A stretch of DNA of 64,000 bases from Neocallimastix lanati (nom. inval.) (Eukaryota > Neocallimastigomycota > Neocallimastigomycetes > Neocallimastigales > Neocallimastigaceae), in NCBI GenBank assembly GCA_016946835.1, contig JACVTC010000013.1, forward strand, positions 827,501 through 891,500, read 5' to 3'. A program made the position numbers and the translations under genes. Every line of letters starts with the position of its first letter. The stretch's first letter is position 1. This document shows, in pieces, positions 1-12,604 of this stretch. The notes beneath the pieces were generated by a model. That model was not told the DNA's origin. It was given only the letters and a program-made list of their open reading frames with translations, and did no database searches.

Positions 1-1193
1 GGAGTATTATTGTTATAACTTTGACCCTGTGGACCTTGCGCAGGTGTAGAAGGAGGTTGATTATAATAGCCTCCATTTTGAACTGGAGCTGGTGGTGGGG
101 CTTGTTGATTATTATTTGGAGGATAAGAATTATTTTGATCATAATAGCCATTTGAATTCTGGGTATTATTATATTGATAATTGAAATCTTGATCACTATG
201 TCTAGAAGGAAGTCCTGCAGGTGCACTTTGTTCTGCTGAAGAACGACGTTCACCACCAGCAGATCCCTGTGAAGATATAGAAGTACCTTTATTTTGACGA
301 GTTCGCGGTGGAATAACCGGTTCAAATGTATCATTCTCTATAGTACTTGATTCTGAAAGAGTACTATGAATTGGTGTTCTCTGTTTAGATTTTTGTAAGT
401 TAGTTAAAGAAGACTGACTTCTTAATGGTAATTTTGGACCAGGTGGTTCTAATTGTGATGAGGATTCAGAATGTTGAGCTGGACCTGGTAATGATGGTAT
501 ATTATTAACGGAATATGATGGTGAAGCTCTAATCGATGGAGATGGTCGAAGAGAAGGTGAAGGTCTAATAGAAGGTGAAGCTCTAATCGATGGTGATGGT
601 CTAACATTAACTGATGGGGAAGGTCTAATTGATGGAGAAGGTCTAATAGATGGAGAAGGTCTAATAGAAGGTGAAGCTCTAATCGATGGTGATGGTCTAA
701 CATAAGATGATGGTCTAATAGAAGGTGAAGCTCTAATCGATGGCGATGGTCTAACGGATGGTGAAGCTCTTACAGAAGGAGAGGCTCTTGGTGGATTATT
801 CATTTGTCTAGGTCTTGGTTGAGCAACAGTAGAAACACTACGAACAGGAACATTACTTCCATTGACAGGTCTTAAAGATGGGGATTGTCTTACAGAAAGC
901 ATTGGTCTTATTTGGGAAGAAGGTCTTGGAGGACCTTGACCTACAACACTTGGAGAACTAGTAATTGGTTGAGGAGGTCTTCTAACTTGACGAGGTGGTG
1001 AATTACCTGTTTGTCTATTTCCTTGATCATAGTAATTATCATTATTCTCATAATTATCATAATTGTTATTATAGTTGCCATCAAAGTTATTATTATACCC
1101 ATTATCATAATTATCATAGCTATCATTCCTTCCATTATAATACCCGTTATTATAATCTGTTTGGGCATAATCCACATTATTATATTGAGACAT
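1..1193 (-). CDS. Disordered Pro/Ser/Asn-rich protein with hexapeptide repeat (3' end cut off by window)
   Basis: An open frame of about 397 codons runs from the ATG at 1193-1191 to the window edge without a stop, so the C-terminus is missing. The N-terminal ~65 residues are Asn/Tyr/Asp-rich (starting MSQYNNVDYAQ). A Pro/Arg-rich stretch follows, then around residues 135-240 many tandem copies of a hexapeptide of the form R-(A/P)-S-P-S-(I/V). The rest is Ser/Gln/Pro-rich and Asn/Tyr-rich. No catalytic domain or membrane segment is visible. The start is chosen because the DNA upstream turns into A/T-only sequence with stops in all frames. Repeated SP sites suggest a phosphorylated, low-complexity protein, perhaps a scaffold or RNA-associated protein, but the function is unknown. 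Antisense open frames around 995-1229 are shadows. Confidence 0.7.
   Translation of the reverse strand, partial: MSQYNNVDYAQTDYNNGYYNGRNDSYDNYDNGYNNNFDGNYNNNYDNYENNDNYYDQGNRQTGNSPPRQVRRPPQPITSSPSVVGQGPPRPSSQIRPMLSVRQSPSLRPVNGSNVPVRSVSTVAQPRPRQMNNPPRASPSVRASPSVRPSPSIRASPSIRPSSYVRPSPSIRASPSIRPSPSIRPSPSIRPSPSVNVRPSPSIRASPSIRPSPSLRPSPSIRASPSYSVNNIPSLPGPAQHSESSSQLEPPGPKLPLRSQSSLTNLQKSKQRTPIHSTLSESSTIENDTFEPVIPPRTRQNKGTSISSQGSAGGERRSSAEQSAPAGLPSRHSDQDFNYQYNNTQNSNGYYDQNNSYPPNNNQQAPPPAPVQNGGYYNQPPSTPAQGPQGQSYNNNT
480..790 (-). repeat. Coding minisatellite, ~18-bp units (SPSI(R) hexapeptide repeats)
   Basis: Degenerate 18-bp units (plus-strand form like ggagaaggtctaatagat) are arrayed in frame inside the gene at the window start. 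Unit length is a multiple of three, so copy-number change keeps the frame. Confidence 0.75.
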
Positions 1194-1410
1194 TTTGAAT
1201 TTAACTTTTTAATATCAATTAATAAATAAATTATTGAAAAATAAACAAGATGAAAAATATATATATAACATATAATATAACATAGACAAGTATAGAAGTA
1301 TAGACAAATAGATATAGAAATATAGAGATATAGAGATATAAAGATATATAAACAAATATTTAAAAAATTATAAATATATTATTTAAATAATAATAATATA
1401 TATTTTTTTG

Positions 1411-1444
<34 letters not shown>

Positions 1445-2384
1445 AATATATATGTAAATTAATTTAAATATGAGATATGAGATAATCAAAAAAAATAAAA
1501 AAAAAAAAAAAAAAAAAAAAAGAATACTTACAATTATATTATTACTTTTAAATTTAAAATTTTATTATTTTATAAAATTATATTAAAAGAAAATTTTCTT
1601 TCTTATATTATGCTTTAATACCAATTATTTTATTATTTATTAGAATTTTTTTACTTTTTTTTTTTTTTTTGAAATTTTTGAATTTGTTATTATAAATAAA
1701 TTGAATTTCAATAAGAAAAAAAGTATTAAATGATTTTTAAATAAAATTAGTTATAAAATTAGTAATTGATTTTATCTTTTTTTTTTTTCAACCGAATAAT
1801 GTATATCCTTTTCCTTTCTTTATAGTTAACATTGTATGCTTTATTAACAATACTTCAGGAAGATAACTCTTTTTTTTTTTTTTTTTTATTTCTACAAATA
1901 AATATCTAATCAGTATTATTTATATATTCCCGATTTGATTTTTAAATATTTTTTTTTTTTTTATTATTTATTTCAATTATTTAAAATGAACAAATCTATA
2001 ATTATATAAATAAATCGTCCAGATTTCTTGTTTATTTATATAAATAAATGTTTATATTGAATATTTCTAGAAAAGATATTAACAATATTGAATTGATATC
2101 TATTAAAAATATATAAATATATATATATATTTTAAAAAAAAATAAATAAATAAATATTATATATATATATAATAAAATTATTAGTATTTCAATATATTTG
2201 ATGAGTTTGTTTTAGTTTTATATTATTACTTTTATTAAAAAAAAAAAAATAATTTGGTATTTATTTTTACTTTTATTTTTTTTTTTTTTCTGTTATTGTT
2301 GCTATATTGAAAGAAAAAAAAATAAATATAAATGAAAAATATTGTTTTGTGATGATATGAATATAAATAAATAAATATTAAATA

Positions 2385-2422
<38 letters not shown>

Positions 2423-3780
2423 AATCAGTCATTCATTATTTATAAATATCAAAATATAAATAATTTTATAAATTAATTTTTAATATATTATTTTTTATAA
2501 TTATTCCTTTGTCTTTTTATTTTTTTCCTTTTCTTTCTATTTATTTATTTCTTTTAATTATTATTATTTCCATAGATTATAAATTATTATAACAAGATAT
2601 TTGTCAAAATGTTTATAAAACTTTTCGACATAATTTAATAATCTATAATTTCATAAAGAAAAAATAATAATTATAATAATATTAAATAAAAAAAAAAAAA
2701 AAAATTAAAAAAAGTACAGACAAAATAAAAATAAAAATAAAAATAAAATTATTAATATTTATGAATATAAGAACAAAATATATTTTATATATATTTAAAT
2801 TTATTGTATATGATATGTATATATTGTATTACATTAATATGGATATATATTTATATTTACATATATACACATTCATATATTCATATATTTATAAAGAAAT
2901 AAATTAAATAATTCTTTTTTTCGATTACTAATACAACATATAATATTATTACAATTCAATATATACTCTTAACTAAATAATTTTAATCATGAAAAATTTA
3001 ATAATTTAAATATATATATATATATATAAAATAAAAAAAATAAATAATAATAATAAATAATAATAATAATAATAATGAAATAATTTTTTTTGATTATTAT
3101 TTAATGATTATTTGATTATTTATTATTCATTATTCATTATTTATTAATAATAATTAATGTCGATTTTTTTTTTTTTTTTATTATTTCTTTTTAATATTAT
3201 ATTTAAATTAGTTAATAATATTATTTATATATTTATTCAATTATTTATTTATTTATTTACCTATTTATTATTTATTTATTTATTTACCTATTTATTATTT
3301 ATTTATTTATTTACCTATTTATTATTTATTTATTTATTTACCTATTTATTATTTATTTATTTATTTTTATTAAAAATATAAACTATGCTAAACTTTAGGA
3401 TAATACAAAGTATTCTATATATTTTACACTTAACTTGAACTATACTAAATAATACTATTAAAAGTATTATGTTGTATATTTAATGCTTAAAACCATTATC
3501 CTAATCTTAATGGATAATATCATAAAATATTCATAATGTTATTTATTATAAATGTATTGAATATAATAAATAATTCATTGTAATATATTTATTCATATAC
3601 TATATAAATCAATGAATTGCCAATTTTTTATTATAAATTTACTTTTTTTTATTTAATATTTACATTAAATTCACATGATTCGTTTATGCTAATTAAATTT
3701 CAATATCAACAAATTAAAAATAAAAATATATACATATATATATAAAATAAATATGTAACTAATCTTTTTTTTACATATTG
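1194..3780. other. Intergenic A/T-rich DNA, no gene seen
   Basis: Homopolymer A and T runs (for example 1411-1440, 2389-2421) and (AT)n tracts. At 3238-3366 there is a perfect tandem array of about four ~32-bp units containing 'tatttacctatttatt'. The open frames here are translations of T-runs and tetranucleotide repeats and are not credible genes. Confidence 0.8.
3238..3366. repeat. Tandem minisatellite, ~32-bp unit x 4
   Basis: Consecutive near-identical copies of a TTTA-based unit punctuated by 'ttacctatttattat'. It is read through in one frame as a Tyr/Leu/Phe repeat peptide, which I treat as an artefact. Confidence 0.8.
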
Positions 3781-3794
3781 AATTATCTCACTTA

Positions 3795-4012
3795 ACAGAT
3801 ATATAACTCCATTGACCACGAACATCGGAATAGGAACCATTCTCCCCTCCAGTGGGTGTAATCATTGGGGTGTAGACATATTATTATCAGCGCCTATGTT
3901 TAAGTCGTAGCGTAATATCACAGGGGCTGGGTCTAACATGTTGCCAAGAGAACGCCTTTTGGATACCGCGGTGGTTTTATAATACCCTAGGATAAGATAT
4001 AGGGAAATTGTT
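3795..4012 (-). pseudogene. Decayed coding-like island (unidentified)
   Basis: About 200 bp of normal-complexity sequence in an A/T desert. On the minus strand one frame is open for about 40 codons (through GNMLDPAPVILRYDLNIGAD). A one-base shift moves the open reading into a second frame that ends with a stop after ...SDVRGQWSYISVK. The pattern fits a frameshifted remnant of a gene or transposon ORF. I do not recognise the family. Confidence 0.4.
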
Positions 4013-4313
4013 GATAGTTATTATTCTCATTAATATTCTATACTTTATTAAATAAATTTATTTCCATATAAAAATAAAATAATAAATATGTTTACATATC
4101 GAAAAAAAAAAAAAAATAAATAAAAATAAATATAAAATAAAAATAACATAATTATAAATTATAATTATGTTATAATTTATAATTAAAAGTAACATAATTA
4201 AATAGAAAATAATAAATAGTATCAATATTATATTAAATATTATTATTTATGAAATAGTTAATATAAAAAATATATATTTAATTAATATATTTCGATAAAA
4301 AAAATAAATAAAT

Positions 4314-4339
<26 letters not shown>

Positions 4340-4345
<6 letters not shown>

Positions 4346-4602
4346 TTTATATGGTACAATTCTCAAATTCAAATTTTCAACTCTCTTTAAAGCATCTCTA
4401 TCTAAATTTTTATCTTGTTCAATGTCATCTAAATCTAAATATGAATAAATGAGAGAATTTTCATGTTCATCACTAGAATAATAACTGTTAAAAATATCAT
4501 TTACAATACTAATAGAATTATCTATATAACTACCATTTATCTATATAACTTCCACTAGATATATAAGAAGCATCATTGGCATTACTGATAGTATCTGTCA
4601 TG
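4340..4602 (-). pseudogene. Small ORF broken by a 19-bp tandem duplication
   Basis: On the minus strand an ATG at about 4600 opens MTDTISNANDASYISSG and reaches a stop after about 23 codons. At that point a ~19-bp segment (core 'agttatatagata') is duplicated in tandem. Skipping one copy continues in an open frame for a further ~55 acidic, Ser/Asp-rich codons (containing SSDEHENSLIYSYLDLDD). Nineteen is not a multiple of three, so the duplication itself explains the frameshift. Family unknown; it could be the 5' end of a larger lost gene. Confidence 0.45.
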
Positions 4603-4604
4603 TG

Positions 4605-5900
4605 GAAAATATTAATTTATGTTTCATATTTTTTATTTTAAAGTATCATTTCATTTCTACTGTAACATAAATGATAAATGATATGATATATATTAAGTTT
4701 TTTTTTTTATACTTTAAAAAAAATTTTTTTTTTTCTTATCAAATATTTAATTAATTAAAATAATTAAATAATTAAATAATGGAAAATTTTATAGATAAAA
4801 AATTTAATATATACATAAAAAATTTAATCTATGCATAAAAAATTTAATAAATAAATTTCAGATTTTTTTTTTAGTAGATCAAAATTTTTAAATTTTTTAA
4901 TTGTATAAAATGAATATTAGCACAACACAAATAAAACTACACCCCATGAAACTATTTTAAGAGTTTGAAGAAAAAATCAATTATTTAATGTGGAATATAC
5001 TAAAGCATATTTTTAATTTTATTTCTGTTTTATTTCATTATTAAATACTTAAATATTTATTTTTTTATTATTATTATTTTTTTTATTGAAGTTATTTATC
5101 TTTTATATAAAATTAATTAATTATTAATTATTGTTAATACAATTTATATATATATAATATCATAATATTATTATTATTTAATTTCCCCAAAAATATTTAT
5201 GTATTAAATATAAAATACAGAAAATAAATTAAAATAAATTTATTTTTTTTTTTTTTTTTTTTTTAATGGACTTTAAATAATAAAATAATAAAAAAAAAAT
5301 AAAAAATAAAGATAAAAATAAAAAAAATGAAAACGAATTAATAAAAGATATAAACGAAAACAATAATATTGAATCTATATAAGAATCTTAAAAAAGAAAT
5401 AAAAAAAAGAAACAGGAAAAAAATAAAAATAAAAATAAAAATAAACAAAAATAAAAATAAAATAAAAAAAGTAAAAAAAAGTAAAAAAAAAAAAAAAAGT
5501 AAAAAAAAAATAAAAATAGAGTGACAATGGCTCTTTTTTTTTTTTTTTAATTTCTTATTTTTATTTCTTATTTTTTTATTTAAAAAAAATAATTATAAAA
5601 TAATAAAGTATTTAAAAAAAAATATTTTAGAAAAAAAAAATATTTTAAAAATGTTTATAAATCCACTTTTGAACTGATATTTTTTCTTTTTTTATTTTAT
5701 TTATTTATTTATTTATTCTTATAAAGTAAAGTATATTTTATATTATATATATTAAATGAAAATTCCTCTTATTTATTTAATTATTAGGTTTTGATAAAAT
5801 TGTGAATTTGTGAATTTATTATGAAAACAAAAAAAAAAAAAAATAAAAAAAAAAATGTTTCATGTTTATCCTTAACAAATTTCTTTTTTTTTTTTTTTTT
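4605..5900. other. Intergenic A/T-rich DNA, nothing recognised
   Basis: A/T homopolymers and AAAT/AAAAT repeats, with no codon-like composition in any frame. Confidence 0.7.
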
Positions 5901-5909
5901 TTTTTTTTT

Positions 5910-6256
5910 TCTTTTACCAGGAGGCGAGTGTAGTAAAACCATCAGATGTGTTTTTTTTTTTTTTTTTTTTTTATTTTTATTTTTACGAGATAGAATTAGT
6001 GGTAAATGGTTAGAGATATCATTAAATAAATAATCTCTTAATTTATCATTTAACAACTATAAAGTTAATACAAAAAAAATTTTTTTTTTTTTTCCATCAT
6101 TAGGCCAAATAATACAGATGACCAATATTATTTATAACAAACCATTGAGGAGAAGTTCTAAGAGGTAGGATTTTTAAGTTGCCATTTAGTCATTTTTGAA
6201 ATCACCGAAAATCACCAAAGGTTTATTCAGATAATTCTTGAACTAATTAGTAAAAT

Positions 6257-6301
<45 letters not shown>

Positions 6302-6657
6302 GAGGATGTAAATTTTTCCTAATAACCTAAAAGGAAAACTATATTTACTGAAAGTATATCTATCTATATATTAAATTATCATCAGTGAATCAGCAGGAAT
6401 TGTGAATATTAATATAATGGCCACTACTCATAACCCCGGGGATTTTCATGTCTCTTTGTCTTAGTACTGGTCTATAATGATTAAGAAGTGAGTAGGAATT
6501 AAAGAAAGAATTCAGGAATGAACAATTTACCGACTTCAAAAAGTATATTAAAAAAAAAAAAATATTGAAAAAAAAAAAGGATATAAGGTGGGAACGAAAT
6601 CAATTCCTACAGGAATATATATATATATATTTAAAGTATCTTCATTACATCACTATC

Positions 6658-6701
<44 letters not shown>

Positions 6702-6740
6702 TCCTAAGACATATAATAAATAGTGATATTGAATGTTTAA

Positions 6741-6772
<32 letters not shown>

Positions 6773-6830
6773 CCTTTATAAATCGATACATCCCCTGAGG
6801 GGGGAGGATTATCATATTTGATCCAAAATT
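5910..6830. other. Patchy higher-complexity islands, probable transposon remnants
   Basis: Short segments with ordinary base composition (5918-5950, 6090-6240, 6300-6540, 6780-6835) alternate with long poly-A and poly-T. Only 6090-6240 gives a protein-like reading (see separate entry). The rest has stops in all frames. Confidence 0.5.
6090..6240 (-). pseudogene. Possible fragment of a LINE endonuclease domain
   Basis: The minus-strand translation contains PLVIFGDFKND in a stop-interrupted frame. It resembles the 'GDFN' core of the exonuclease/endonuclease/phosphatase domain of non-LTR retrotransposons; the better-preserved copy at 38 kb has LLLLGDFNMSN. The match rests on about ten residues, so confidence is low. 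Confidence 0.3.
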
Positions 6831-6835
6831 TTATA

Positions 6836-7042
6836 AAATTTAATATATATAAATATATATATATATATAAAGATATTTAAAGTTTTAATTATATATATAT
6901 ATATTTTTTTTTTTTTTCTTCCTTTCTCATCTTATTACCTAAAATTATCATAGGTAAAAAGTTTACTACAATTAACACTACCTATGATTAATTACATATT
7001 ATATATATATATCAATTTTTTTTTTTTAATTCTTTATTTTTA

Positions 7043-7073
<31 letters not shown>

Positions 7074-7112
7074 TTGTTATTTTTATTTTTTTATTTATTT
7101 ATTTATTTTTTT

Positions 7113-7162
<50 letters not shown>

Positions 7163-7537
7163 AAATTTTTATTTTTATACGAAAAATCTTTCAAGACATT
7201 GAACAAATTTTAAATAAAAAATTTTTTTATTTTTTTTTTTTAAAAAAAAAAATAGATTACTACATATATTAAAAAAGGTAAATAAAAAAATTACTATAAA
7301 ATAAAATAAAATAAAATAAAATAAAATAAAATAAAAAAAAAATAAAAAATGAAATATATGAAATAATGATTTTTAAAATAAAATAATAAATTATAAAAAA
7401 AAAAAAAAAAGAAAAAAAAGAAAAAATTCTTAAAAAAAAAAAAATAAATAAAAAAAAAAAATAATAAAATAAAATAAAAATAAAAATAATATAGATATAA
7501 TGAAAAAAAAAAAAAAAAATTTTTAAAAATTTATAAA

Positions 7538-7577
<40 letters not shown>

Positions 7578-7635
7578 TATAATAAAAATTATTTTATTAA
7601 ATACATATATATAAAAATAGAATAAAAATTGAAAT

Positions 7636-7682
<47 letters not shown>

Positions 7683-7966
7683 TCTATCTATTTTCCTATT
7701 TATTTTTATTTTTGTTTTTTGACAATGATTATTACGATTAGATTTATATAACAGTAAATTAATATGAATTTAAATTTTTTTTTCTTCCCCTAATTTTCTT
7801 TTTCTTTTCTCATCTCTTTTCTTCTCTATTCTTATTTTTATTTTATTTTATTTTTATTTTATTTTATTTTTATTTTATTTTATTTTTATTTTATTTATTT
7901 ATTTATTTTTTTCATTATTTCTTTATTTCATTTTTTCATTTTTATTTTTTTTTTTTATTTTTAAAA
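6836..7966. other. Intergenic A/T-rich DNA downstream of the Kch1-like gene
   Basis: (AT)n at 6870-6900 and 7116-7147, (AAAAT)n at 7300-7335, (TTTTA)n at 7830-7905 and a poly-A run of about 38 at 7640-7678. No gene seen. Confidence 0.75.
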
Positions 7967-10503
7967 TTATTTACGATAAATTTTACGTTGTGGTATCAAA
8001 GGTTCTTCAGAATTAATGCTAACTGAATCGAAAGGTGGTTTTAAACCATTTTTTCTAAAGGTTGAATTAGTACCATTACTCATATTACTCATTTGATCAT
8101 TCCATCCTTGTTGAGATCTTGGTGGTAACTTTGATGGTGGTGGAGTATTCCATTGTTGAGTTCCTTTATTTGGTCCGTTATAAGGTGTATTCATATATTG
8201 TGCTTTAGGTTGTTGAGTATGAATTCTTGAATTATAAGGTAAGGAACCATTACGACTTCCATTATCACTATTAGCACTAGAACCATGATCATTTGGATAA
8301 GTTGGTCTATTTAAACTATCACTATAATCACTATAGGCGACACTACCACCTTGATATTGTGATTTATATTGATTATTATATTGATTATTATTATATTGAT
8401 TATTATTATTATATTGATTATTATTATATTGATTATTATTATTATATCGCCTATTATTATATTGATTATTATAAGGACCATTATAAGGAGTATTATAAGG
8501 AGTATTATAATAATTATCTTGTGAAAGTACAGTTCCAACATCATTTAAATCAACATCAATATTTGGTAAAGTTGGATCTGGTAATATTTCAATATCATAA
8601 TCTTTTTTAAGAACAGAACCATCTAAATGTAATTGATTTGGATTAACTCCCAATTTTCTTGCTGCTTCAATTTTGGCTTTTTCTACTTTTTGAATAGCCT
8701 TAATTTTTTGTTTGGTCTTTGAATTAATGATTTCACCAATTCTATATTATCATTTTTGTTTTTATTTTATATTTATTTATTTATTTATTTTATTATTATT
8801 TTAATTTTTAATTTTTTTTTTTTTTAATTATTTTTTTTTTTTTTTTTTTTTTTTTTGTTATTGTTATTGGTTTTGAAAAGATTAATATAGAATTATTTTA
8901 ATAAAAAAATTAAAATTAGAAATATATTTATTTATTTATTTAATAAAATTAGTATTATATTTTTATTCTAAATTTAATTAAATATAAATTACTAAAAAAA
9001 TAAAAAATTAAAAAAATATGATATATATATATAATTTTTGATAGAATAAAAATAAAAAAATAAAAATAAAAATAAAAAATAATAACAATGACAATAATAA
9101 TAATTAATTATTACTATTATTACTATTATTATTAATTTGGTTTCTAAAAATTAATTACCTCTTATCAATTTTGTGACAACAATATTCCTTTAAGTTACCT
9201 TGAATAATTGATAATAATGGAATATAAACAATTAAAGCTATTAATAATCTAATACCAGTAAAAATCCATGATAAAAGGATAAATGAAGATGTAAATAACT
9301 GAATGGCACTTTCTTTCTTTATCAGCATTGATTCAAAGAAACCCTTTCCTGTAGAAGTTAAAACTGCTAGATTCACAAGGAAAAGAATCAAGTTAAGAAT
9401 ACGACGAGGAGAATCAGCAAACATAAAACTTTTCCAACCTTTATTTTTTACAATAAAGAAAATAAAGACAATAATAAATAATTATTATCAATTTTTATAA
9501 TGTGTGATAATATAGTATTTGAATAATAATAATAACAATAATAATAATAATAATAATAATATTACTATTAATAATAATAATATAATAACAATTTTTTGAT
9601 ATTTATAATATTACAATCTTATTATAATTATATTTCATATTATCTTTCATATTAATACTATTGACTTTTAAAGTAATAACTGTTTTTATATTAATACTTT
9701 TAATTTTTATTGTAACAATTATTTTCATACTAATACTAAACACTTTTAATTAATGAATTTTATCATAACAATTTTTTCATACTAATAGCTATAACTTTTA
9801 TAATAATAATGTTTTTTTCTCCATACTAATATAAACAGTTTTTATAATTATAATTTTTATAATAATTTCAATATTCACCTTTAAAAGTAAAGAAAACAAA
9901 GAAAGCAATATCATCACTACGCTTAGTATGGTCTTGAATTAATTGGAAAAAACAATAATAGGCATATGATTTTATACAATAATAACGATAAGCCACCAAA
10001 TTTGTATACGCAAAAGAAATATCTTGAGATTTTATAATCTTTTTTGCCTTTTGCCATTCCAAAATAGATAATAAATAAGTAATTGAAATAGAAAAAAGTA
10101 AAAGCCAAAAAATGTAACCTTTTTTATCTTTGCCATTACCTACAAGATCTTTAACAATCTTACTATCTGTAATTTCACATACTTTATTCACTTTCCAAGA
10201 ATAATTTATATAACTAGTCATAGTTTTTCTTAAAGCATCCTCACATTGATCTTTAGCTACTTGATATTTATCAGTTTCATAGGATTGATATAATAAATAC
10301 AAATCAAATAAATACACCAGAATTGTCTTAAAAACATAGAAAAAAATCCATAGGTATTTTATTCTCATAGTCATACTTTTATTTACATAGTCGTTAACAT
10401 TAATTAAACTGAAACTATGATCCAATATTTCTTCTCTTTTCCAATCCGAAGAATGAAAACACCATAAACAACTTATTACCGGTTTTTTCTTTTGTTGTGA
10501 CAT
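7967..10503 (-). CDS. Kch1/Prm6-like potassium transporter (fungal KCH family), 3 exons
   Basis: Exons at 10503-9879, 9438-9159 and 8741-7967, with GT..AG introns of 440 and 417 bp. The joined frame closes exactly (1680 nt, 559 aa). Hydrophobic segments lie near residues 49-70, 126-148, 215-235 and 255-285. Diagnostic stretches of the KCH family (low-affinity K+ influx proteins of the fungal plasma membrane, induced in yeast by mating pheromone) are SFAYTNLVAYRYY-like text near residue 170, AFFVFFTFKGW across the first splice junction, and ADSPRRILN just after it. The first splice site is phase 1 and rebuilds the conserved FKGWK. After a basic helix (around residues 303-330) the C-terminal ~230 residues are an Asn/Tyr/Gln-rich tail, likely cytoplasmic and disordered. 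The family call rests on remembered motifs; no search was run. Confidence 0.85.
8360..8515 (-). repeat. Coding Asn/Tyr microsatellite in the Kch1-like tail
   Basis: Degenerate TATAAT/AATAAC-type codons give repeated QYNNN and PYN units in the third exon. The opposite strand is also open because the repeat lacks stops; that frame is a shadow. Confidence 0.7.
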
Positions 10504-11054
10504 TTTTATATTTAAATTTATAATTGGTGACTTTTATATTTCTTATTATATATTAGGATATATAGTTTTATTATATTATATATTATAAGTACTGCTATTA
10601 TTCTGTTTAAAAAATGGTTTATTCCAATAAATTTATAATTAGAAATTTCAATTTAATAACATTGATATATTAATAAAAAGAATTATATATATTTCCCATT
10701 AAAATATTTATTCAAATGTAATTAATATTTCTAATCTAAAGATGTCTAAAATAAAATTATAAAAAAAAAAAAAAAAATTAAAAAACAACTAAAAATTTCT
10801 TTATATAATTGATTATATTTACAAGTGTATGTGTTGTTTTTATTTTTTGATAAAAAAAAATAACACAAAATAAATTTAAATAGGATATATAATTATTATT
10901 TTTATAAAAGGTATTTTTTAATCTATAATTTAATCTTTATCCTTTTTTTTTTTTTTTATTTTATTATTATTATTTGATTATTATAATAAATCATAAAACC
11001 CCTATAAGTGATAATTATAGATTATTTTAAAATAATATTATTAATTGTACTGAT

Positions 11055-11091
<37 letters not shown>

Positions 11092-11740
11092 TTTGATTAT
11101 GTTTGCAATTAAAAATCAAAAATATCAAAGTATAGTATATACAATATTATTATCTTTTGATGCGAATATATATATATTTTTTTTTTGCTTTTATTGGTAT
11201 ACAAAATATAATTTTATATTATTTTTTAATTAATTATATATTGTTTAATATTACTATGAATATTAAACAATTAGTTTAAATATGATTATGTAATTAGTAT
11301 ATTCTTTCATTTAAATTTAATTATTAGTCTTTTTTTTCTTCTTTTTGAAAATTTTTAATCTTTTTTTTTTTTTATTTAAAAATAATAATAAAATTTAAAA
11401 AAAAAAATTATTTTATAATATATAAAATGAAATGAAATACAAAAAAAAAAATTAAAATAAATTATTACAAGTATGAAAAAAAAATTTTTTAGCATAAAAA
11501 TTAAAAATTAAAAATTAAAAAAAAATAAAAAAATGTTTAAATTTTTTTAAATTATTGAATAGAATCAATATAAAGAAAAATTTATTAAATATATTATTAA
11601 TATATTATTAATATATTATTATATATTATTATATATTAAATAATTTATTAAATTATTAATTATCGAATTTTTTTTTATTCTTTTTTTTTTTTTTTTTTTT
11701 GTTTATTTTCATTGAAAATCGAAATATCATAAAATTATGA
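10504..11740. other. Intergenic A/T-rich DNA upstream of the Kch1-like gene
   Basis: The region contains the presumed promoter but no recognisable element. There are long poly-T tracts at 11058-11088 and 11680-11700. Confidence 0.7.
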
Positions 11741-11744
11741 TATA

Positions 11745-12125
11745 ATTTTTATTATTTATTTGTTTATTTATTTATTTATTAATAAATACTCCTGTATTTA
11801 TTATTAATCCATTATATATTTATTTATTTATTATATATTTATTTATTTATTTATTATGTATTATTCAATTATTTATTAATAAATACTCTATTTATTATTT
11901 ATTATTTATTATTTATTATTTATTATTTATTATTTATTATTTATTATTTATTATTTATTATATATTATTATTATTATTATTTAATTATTATTTATTAATA
12001 AATATTCTTTTTTATTATTTATTATTTATTATTTATTAATAAATACTCTTTTTATTATTTATTATTTATTATTTAATTATTTATTTATTATTTATTATTT
12101 ATTTATTTATTCATTTATTAATCAA
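11745..12125 (-). repeat. A/T satellite, reverse orientation (left arm of pair A)
   Basis: Tandem TTATTTA heptamers are punctuated by 'taataaatactc', the reverse complement of the punctuating motif in the 12.9-14.6 kb array. With that array it forms an inverted pair around 12.13-12.90 kb. Confidence 0.8.
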
Positions 12126-12445
12126 TTATTTATTTCTAATTTTTGAACTTTTTTATCAAAGCTGTTTTTTATCTCTAAGGCTTTTTTTATCTATTTTTGA
12201 TAATTTGAATTAATATATGTAAATTAATATATGGAGTACATATATTAAAGTCTATTAAATAGATTATTTATTCATTTTTTTTATTTTTTGATTCATAATT
12301 AATCCTTTTTTAATTAGTTAAGTCAATTAAATATAAAAAAGTTTATTTCATTAATTTTTTTTTTATTTTTTTTTATTTTTTTTGTTTTTGTTTTTGTTTT
12401 TTTTTTTTTTGATTTGATTTGTCGTATTTCTTAATTAATTCAATA

Positions 12446-12570
12446 TGATTTAATATTATTTAAATTTATAATAAAATGATTTAATATTATTTAAATTTAT
12501 AATAAAATGATTTAATATTATTTAAATTTATAATAAAATGATTAAATATTATTTAAACTTATAATAAATA
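12446..12570. repeat. Tandem repeat, ~37-bp unit x ~3.5
   Basis: Units read 'atgatttaatattatttaaa' followed by 'tttataataaa'. The first copies are nearly perfect and the last is diverged. Confidence 0.8.
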
Positions 12571-12604
12571 TAAATTAAAAAAATACAAATAATCAAATAT
12601 TATA

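Noticed and set aside
5784-6056. Overlapping 70- and 90-codon frames around 5.8-6.05 kb
   Set aside because: Lys and Phe runs from poly-A/T with a short island between; no consistent protein.
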